A stretch of DNA of 64,000 nucleotides from Vesta saturnalis (taxonomy: Eukaryota > Arthropoda > Insecta > Coleoptera > Lampyridae): the NCBI GenBank assembly GCA_036346205.1, contig JARFJB010000664.1, positions 432,501-496,500 on the forward strand. Reading direction: 5' to 3'. Both the position numbers and the translations under genes were made by a program. Below are positions 58,220 to 64,000 of this stretch, in pieces. Every line of letters starts with the position of its first letter. The stretch's first letter is position 1. The notes beneath the pieces were generated by a model. That model was given only the letters and a program-made list of their open reading frames with translations, had not been told where the DNA came from and did no database searches.

Positions 58220-58410
58220 AGACCGTGCAGGTAATCCAATTGTACTTCATGACCTAGTGCATGTTATACATTTGGGTAATTTTGTGCGGAATACGAGAGG
58301 ACAATCGTATTTGTTAGGTGTTGGTGGATGGATTCATTGCATTCGTTCTAGCGAAACCTGCACCTACTCTAAAATCAACTAAGGCAATTAAAGAGAAACT
58401 TGCTAAATGA
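58220..58410 (+). pseudogene. LTR-retrotransposon integrase fragment
   Basis: The reading is LHDLVHVIHLGNFVRNTRGQ, then, after a one-base slip at about 58317, SYLL-VLVDGFIAFVLAKPAP and TLKSTKAIKEKLAK. This matches the gypsy-type rve core around the first catalytic Asp (VDGF). Neither the rest of the integrase nor any other domain is seen. 58411-59020 is unassigned. Confidence 0.55.
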
Positions 58411-59020
58411 TATGATGACTAGTAATAGTTAAGTTAGCAGTACAATATGAGGATTGTTAACGAAAGTGGCAACACAAGAATATAATTAACACAGTGGGTA
58501 AAAACAGAAATTTCTCATAATGCCAACGTACTTGGCCTCACTGTCAAAAAGCTAACTGTAGTAAGCAAAAAGTTGACCAGTTATGTGAAAGTCAGGTGTC
58601 GGCTAAAGGAGATAGTCAAAGGACTATGACGGAAAGTCAGGTAATGGCTGAGAAGGTTAATAAAGGACCGGTAGTTGTTTAAACGAGACTTGTAACCATT
58701 GAAGTTATAGGGAGTTCAAGATTAGCAATTAGATATAAGTAACGGTGGGGCATTAACAAACCTGGCGAAGTCGGCTCAAAAAATAAAACAATACCAAAAC
58801 TGAAAACGCCATAGTAAGTGTAAGAAGGACGAGTTGTTGTTAAGTGGATAGAAGGTGTTAGAGGCTATTTTCTCTAGATATAATATAATTTATATACATA
58901 TGGATTAATTTCATTCACGTTAGTTTTCAAGTTAAAGATGCTTTTAGTCAAACACGTATATACTCTGTATATAATATATACCGTATATAGGTATATACGC
59001 GACCCCAACGTACCCTATAC

Positions 59021-59023
<3 letters not shown>

Positions 59024-59076
<53 letters not shown>
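59024..59076. repeat. (TA)n microsatellite
   Basis: About 26 TA units. 59077-59760 holds no recognisable gene. Confidence 0.95.
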
Positions 59077-59079
<3 letters not shown>

Positions 59080-59766
59080 TGTTTGAGTAAAACTGAAAAC
59101 GCGAATTTGTCTATATCTTTTTTTTTGTTGGTTTTAATGTAAGTTTTTTAAAAATTAATCTATAAATAACCGCCACTGTCTTGGGTTTAAACCGCGTATC
59201 TTAACACGTCGTGTTTGTGATTGAGAAATTAATTAAAGGATTATATTCAAACGTAAGTTGGTATTTGAATGTAGATTAACGCTCGCAGCAAGCAAATGAA
59301 CAAACCTACATAACCTATTACAAATCAACCATTGCCTTGCAAGAAGTTTCTATTTAATTACGCAAGAACGCTCATTAATTTGAAATCTATTAATAAAAAG
59401 ACTACGCGTCAGACAGTACAGTGCTCCCTCTCTCATCGCTTGTATGAGTTGGCTATGTTGACTGTAGATTAATATATTCGTCCGTGTAGAGAATGTATGC
59501 GTGGACAAATGTGACACGGTAAACCTCAGTTAATTGTTATTAACGATACCGGGGTTTACAGACACGGGATCAGATGACATTAATACCACCTCGAATTCCA
59601 TTGTTACTGTTAAACTAACCCATTCTTATTGTTTTTAAATGCACTCAAACTTGCTACACTCCAAATAGCAATCGACAGCTGTAAAAGCTCTGGGGAGGCA
59701 ACAGGTAACACCTGAGTAGGTCCTAGAAGGCAAGCTAAATCTTTGCCAGCTAACAGAAACCAATAC

Positions 59767-60090
59767 CGTAAGGCTGGTGCGGGTACTGGGCCATTCCACT
59801 GTCAATTGTAATAAAGTGACCGATCAACTAGCCAGAAAGGAATACTCGGCAAGTTTTATAGTACCTCAACCATTTTAAATGAATAGGATGAATAGCGAAA
59901 TAGCTCTGGTAAAGGGCAAAGCCAAGTTCCTACTAAGGATTCCCTCCAGCCAAAGGGTAGAAGAAATGCTGAACTTCAATGATAAACATTGTTTGACAGG
60001 CTTACTTACGGGGCACTGTTGAATGGCAACGCATCTTTAGAAAATTTAGTCAGCCTGTTTGTTGGATGACCAATTTGTGTTCTTTAAGGT
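59767..60090 (+). pseudogene. Non-LTR retrotransposon ORF2 end (RNase H and tail)
   Basis: VRLVRVLGHSTVNCNKVTDQ and LARKEYSASFIVPQPF match the end of an RNase H domain (usual V.GHSG..GNE.AD.LAR). About 150 bp on, HCLTGLLTGHC and LNGNASL match the conserved block that follows RNase H in jockey/I-type ORF2 proteins. At least one stop and one shift separate them. The reverse transcriptase is absent. Confidence 0.55.
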
Positions 60091-60795
60091 TCAGATGGGT
60101 TGTGGCTCTGACTAGATCATGGACCTACTTATTCATTTATTTATAAGGTTTTACCTACATTAACAAAAGGATCTATTACAGCGAGTTTCGTAAACTATTT
60201 CGTTGAACAGTTTGGGTGTCACTGGAATCCTCACTGGAAACATTATTTTGTTACTAATATTAAAATTCTCTCTGTTAAGTTTTTGATAATTCTTTAACCC
60301 GTATCAACACGCTAGATAAAAACAAAAGAACCTGCGGGGTGAAAAAGACAATCTATATAGAGTATTCTGTATTAACTAACCCTTTATCTAACCACTCTTA
60401 TGTAGTCTATTCTACCCGTAATGTATAATATTTATTTGTACAAGGTCGCCTTACATGGTCTTCTAGAAGACTGAGAATCTTGCAGCATCCTCCGCAGACG
60501 TTGAAAGCTCTACAGCACCAATTACAGGTTAATTGGGACACAATACCCCAATAGGACATTGACTATCTGCTAGAATCAATGACACGACGAGTGGAGATGA
60601 GTGAAACCAACAGGAGGGCCCAACACATTATTAATAAAAATTATGTTTATTTTTTGTTCTTTTTCTTTGAAAGTTTAATCAATTGCTACCTTTTTAGTAG
60701 TTAAACGTTTCTGCCAAGTTTGGTCAAAAAATTCGTACCCCTTCTTGGTGTTGCAATTTCCATGTCATTGAGTATATAACACAGCATGTTTTTTT

Positions 60796-62527
60796 TAATG
60801 AAGAAGAGGAGAGTCTAGTAAATTATATTCTTAAGTCTTCGAAGTTACAGCATGGATTAACCTACTTTCAAATTCGAACGTTTGCCTATGAGCATGCTTT
60901 GAAGCTTGAAAAAATGTTCCAAAGTCATAGTTAGAAAATCATGCAGCTGGAGTTGATTGGATGTTTCATGAAGCGTCACAATAATCTAGGTTGGCGAAAA
61001 CCGGAGTCCACGAGTCTAGCCAGAAACATCAGTTTTAATAAAGTTAATGTAGGCATATTTTTTGACCAAAAATACAAATTTACTAGTGATAGAATCGTGA
61101 ACGTGGATGAAACCGGGGTGAACACTGTTCTACTAATGCCAAAATTGGTAGCAAATAAATGCTGTAAGCAGGTGGGACAAGCACTTGGGGCAGAAAGAGG
61201 CGAGCAAGTGACATTCGTTGGAATAATCATTGCCAGTGGAAATGCTATTCCACCTGCTTATATTTTCCCATGAGTAAGATTTAAAGAGTCATTCTTGACT
61301 GGAGCTCCAGAAGGCAGCATTGGTATTGCTCCTCTAAGCGGTTGGATGCCCAACGAGGGTTTCGTAGAGGTTGTAAAACATATTAAAAAACATGCATGCT
61401 TCTAAGGAAAATCCTGTCTTAATACTTCTGAATAACCATAATGCACATGCAACGTTACATGTTATATTGTATTGCAGCGAAAATGGTTTAGTACCGTTAA
61501 CGTTTCCTCCCCACACAACACATCGTTTACCGCCTCTAGATATGTGTATATTTGCGCCTTTTAAAGCTCGTTGTCCTACAGCATTCAACTTATGGATGTC
61601 TAAACATCCAGGAAAAGCTATTACAATTTATGACATTGCACACCTAAGCGCTCCAGCCTTTGGTGCAGCTTTTAATAGAGAAAATATTATTTTTGGATTT
61701 TTAAAAACTGGCTATTACCTATCCCTTTAATAAAAATATATTTTTAAGGTTTCGTTGGAGCTGAAGTTACCGAGGTCAGCGATGTATCGCAGCAATATAA
61801 CACAAATTATGTTTGTCCAAATGACTTTACGCTGTCTAATTGCGAAATGCCTTCTACGTCATCAGCAAATGTTCAACCAGGAGTCAACAGTTGTCCACCA
61901 TTTTTAATTACCGAAAAACAAAGTTCGAAAATTGTAATTATTTCCGATGGAAAGCTTACTCTGGATCAGGTCCGTCCGTATCCAAAGGTTGTGTGAGTAA
62001 GTTATAAGAAAGGAAGAAAGAAAAAAACTTCGACCATCCTAACCGCAACACCAGAAAAAATAGATTAGAGAATGAAACAAGAGAAAAGCAGGAACGGGCT
62101 GACGAAAGAAAGGCAATAAATATAGGAAAGAAAAAAGCCAAATCCCGTATTAGAAAAGTTTTTGATGAGGAAACCTCAGAAAGCGAAATTGAGAATTATT
62201 GCGAAGAATCAGATGATAGTCTTTAGGAAGTTGAGACCGTAGATAGTAAAGAATTTGGATGGGATCTTACGAATATCCAGAAAGGAGATTTTGTTTTCGT
62301 TAAATTTGCGACAAAGAAAAGAAATTCTTTGTTGGTCAGATTGAAGATAAACTGGCAGAGTCAGAATCTTTAGTGAATTTTTAAAAAATGACACCACAAA
62401 AGGAGTTTGTATTTCCAGATCAGAAGGATAATTGTCATATTTGTGCAGATGATATTGTGCGAAAATTACCAGCCCCTGAAACGAAAATTGGAACAGCAAG
62501 ATCTGCTCTTTTTTTAAGTTTTTGGTG
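60796..62527 (+). pseudogene. Second pogo/Tigger-like transposase, broken
   Basis: Order: a CENP-B-like segment (EEEESLVNYILKSSKLQHGL, about 60800), RRHN-type helices (LIGCFMKRHNNLGWRKPE), then DDE: first Asp in NVDETGVNTV (about 61100), second changed to Asn in LILLNNHNAH (61431-61433; LLDNH expected), third in RLPPLDMCIF (61539-61541). TAG 61271-61273 splits GNAIPPAYIFP from the rest, and a shift lies at about 61390. The tail is basic/acidic and ends DDIVRKLPAPETKIGTARSA, matching the pogo end at 24600. Its amino-terminal psq domain is not seen. The lost acid differs in kind from copy 1 (Tyr there, Asn here), so both died independently. Confidence 0.8.
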
Positions 62528-63673
62528 AATTTTCATGGTTATAGTATGGGTTAATACAATGTATTATGTAAAATAAATATTAAAAATTGCAATTGTAGGA
62601 AAATTGTATTAATTTATATTCATTAATACCTGTGTCCACATGTCCTCGCAGAAAATATTGTACCCCCCCGTAGGAGCACATGTGGACAAATTGCATCCAA
62701 TTGGAACATAATGGGCGTACCCTGAATAATTTCATTATTGCATAATTTAGATGCACAATTATATGAGTTTTACATTGAAGAACTCTACACTTTGCTACGA
62801 ATCCCATTTTGTGATAGAAAAACACTTACAGAAATCTGTCCACACCCCTCCACTGTATTCAATGCAAAACACACAAGACACTATTAGATGCATAAAGACT
62901 CTATAAGGCATTTTATATAGTACCGTGAAGAACAGTAAAACACCAGGAATTGTCATTAACAATAGTAATATGAAAAGAATCTACTACTACAAAAGACTCA
63001 TGAGCTCTGTACTATTTACAACATATTTAGTCGCAATTATAAAGAAATGTCATTGGAGGGTAAGAAAATTACACGTGACATAAGGAAGCTTTAAAAATCT
63101 GTGGTACTCTCAGAATATGAATTTGCTGATGATCTTATAATAATGGCTAAACATGAAGAAAAACTGCAGAGATACTTAGTAATTAATATGGAATGAAGAA
63201 TTCATAAGAAATGTAATGAAAATAAGTACTTATAGCACAGGTGAATGTTAAATTAAAACAACTTTTGACTCTTTATATCTGAATAGGTATAATTATTATT
63301 TTAAGTACTGAACTGAAATGATTTTACATTGACAGAATACATAATAGTAAAATAAATCAAAAAGTTTAATTTCTTTATTATATATTGATTATACATAATT
63401 TATTTAATCAATAAAACTTATGCCTACTTAGCAATATCTTTACAATAAAAGCATAAAAATATAATCCTGGTCTTTAATAAAACTCATAATAAAAATTATT
63501 CTTGTAAGCACATATTAAACATGACATAAAATGTCACATCAAATTATTCGAAGCCTTAATAAGAGAGGAAGCATCTTTTTGTTAAAAATTTCTTCATACA
63601 TGTTTAAGAATTTCTGACAAGCATAAAGGTTAAAGCTTTTAGGTTTAAATATTAATCCAGAACTTTGTGAAGT
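62528..63673. other. Gene-free DNA downstream of pogo copy 2 and MIOX 3' flank
   Basis: A short inverted pair TGTCCACATGT/ACATGTGGACA (62633-62643, 62678-62688) is present. No pogo-type TIR could be matched here. The part next to 63673 should contain the MIOX 3' UTR (minus strand). Confidence 0.5.
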
Positions 63674-64000
63674 CTACCATTCTAATACCCCTGGAATGTA
63701 TTTGTCGATTAAAGTTTTATAGTAAGGCCATAATTTCTCAATATCAGGTACTTTAGTACTTTTTGTATATAAATCATAAGTGCTGAAAACAGTATAGATT
63801 ACTACCAGTTAATTATAAATATGTATAATGTACTTAAACATTCGCACCCATTTTTTCATTTCGGCATCTTTTTCATTCTCTAAATGTGAGTAATTATTGC
63901 TGCTGTGCCAAGGATAAAAACTGTGGTAACGTATCATCGCTAATGCTTGAGGGGGAAGAGTTGATTTGTTGTGTTTTAATACCCTATATAAATATTCATC
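63674..64000 (-). CDS. MIOX: Myo-inositol oxygenase, last two exons (5' partial)
   Basis: Minus strand. An exon continuing beyond the window edge (64000-63834) reads DEYLYRVLKHNKSTLPPQAL, AMIRYHSFYPWH and EKDAEMKKWVRMF. A 51-bp intron (63833-63783, GT/AG) keeps phase into the last exon (63782-63674): NTYDLYTKSTKVPDIEKLWP, YYKTLIDKYIPGVLEW, stop TAG at 63676-63674. MIOX converts myo-inositol plus O2 to D-glucuronate in the cytosol with a mixed-valent di-iron centre. Of the six family metal ligands, the His of RYHSFYPWH and the Asp of YDLYTK are visible and intact; the His before DEYL falls outside the window. The carboxy terminus aligns end to end with the family (ending ..LEW/..LSW). It looks functional. 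Confidence 0.92.

Overview
The window looks like insect nuclear DNA. It is AT-rich, with introns of about 50-60 bp that have GT/AG borders, a MADF-domain fragment, Penelope, BEL/Pao, pogo, mariner-type and Polinton-like relics, and two genes with clear insect/animal homologues. A beetle or other holometabolous insect is plausible, but the sequence does not settle the order. All identifications are from motif recognition by eye; no database search was run.

Host genes sit at the two edges. At the left (1441-2885, +) are the last seven exons of an MFSD12-like major-facilitator protein. At the right (63674-64000, -) are the last two exons of myo-inositol oxygenase (MIOX). In the middle (26823-30333) is a C2H2 zinc-finger gene present as a head-to-head inverted duplication, in which neither copy is intact. 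Almost everything else is mobile-element sequence or nothing recognisable.

Layout: 1-1440 intron with a small TIR element; 3184-3848 a TIR element carrying a broken MADF domain; 4082-4792 a broken mariner-type (DUF4817/DDE) transposase; 5664-5924 a MITE; 7049-8339 two head-to-head tRNA-like repeats, one folding as a full cloverleaf; 8836-9125 a Penelope fragment; 9953-10198 a (CA)n tract; 10860-13690 assorted diverged repeats; 14194-24927 a 10.7-kb nested composite, in which a pogo/Tigger element contains a 2.4-kb repeat bounded by (TA)n tracts and a BEL/Pao retroelement, itself interrupted by an IS630-type transposon; 30621-34990 a decayed Polinton-like (virus-like) region with a chromodomain integrase, unrecognised ORFs, inverted CAAGGT-motif arrays and a degenerate BIR domain; 35888-38840 a Penelope-like element with RT, GIY-YIG nuclease and direct pseudo-LTRs; 40200-40680 an LTR-like promoter with tandem repeats; 42417-45097 the second copy of the (TA)n-bounded repeat; 45131-45531 a long hairpin; 48560-50165 inverted GC-rich repeats and a minisatellite; 51270-53354 a mariner-type element with about 300-bp inverted repeats and a catalytically dead transposase; 54426-56760 a Mutator-like transposase/YqaJ exonuclease pseudogene; 58220-60100 gypsy and non-LTR remnants; 60796-62527 a second pogo-like transposase, also dead.

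No operon-like cooperation is expected. The most interesting signals are the (TA)n-bounded repeat, with conserved promoter, splice donor and palindrome in both copies and possible donation of a promoter to a pogo transposase; the BIR-like domain beside a Polinton-type integrase; the five-finger modular duplication in the zinc-finger gene; and the growth of a (TA)n tract inside Penelope RT codons.
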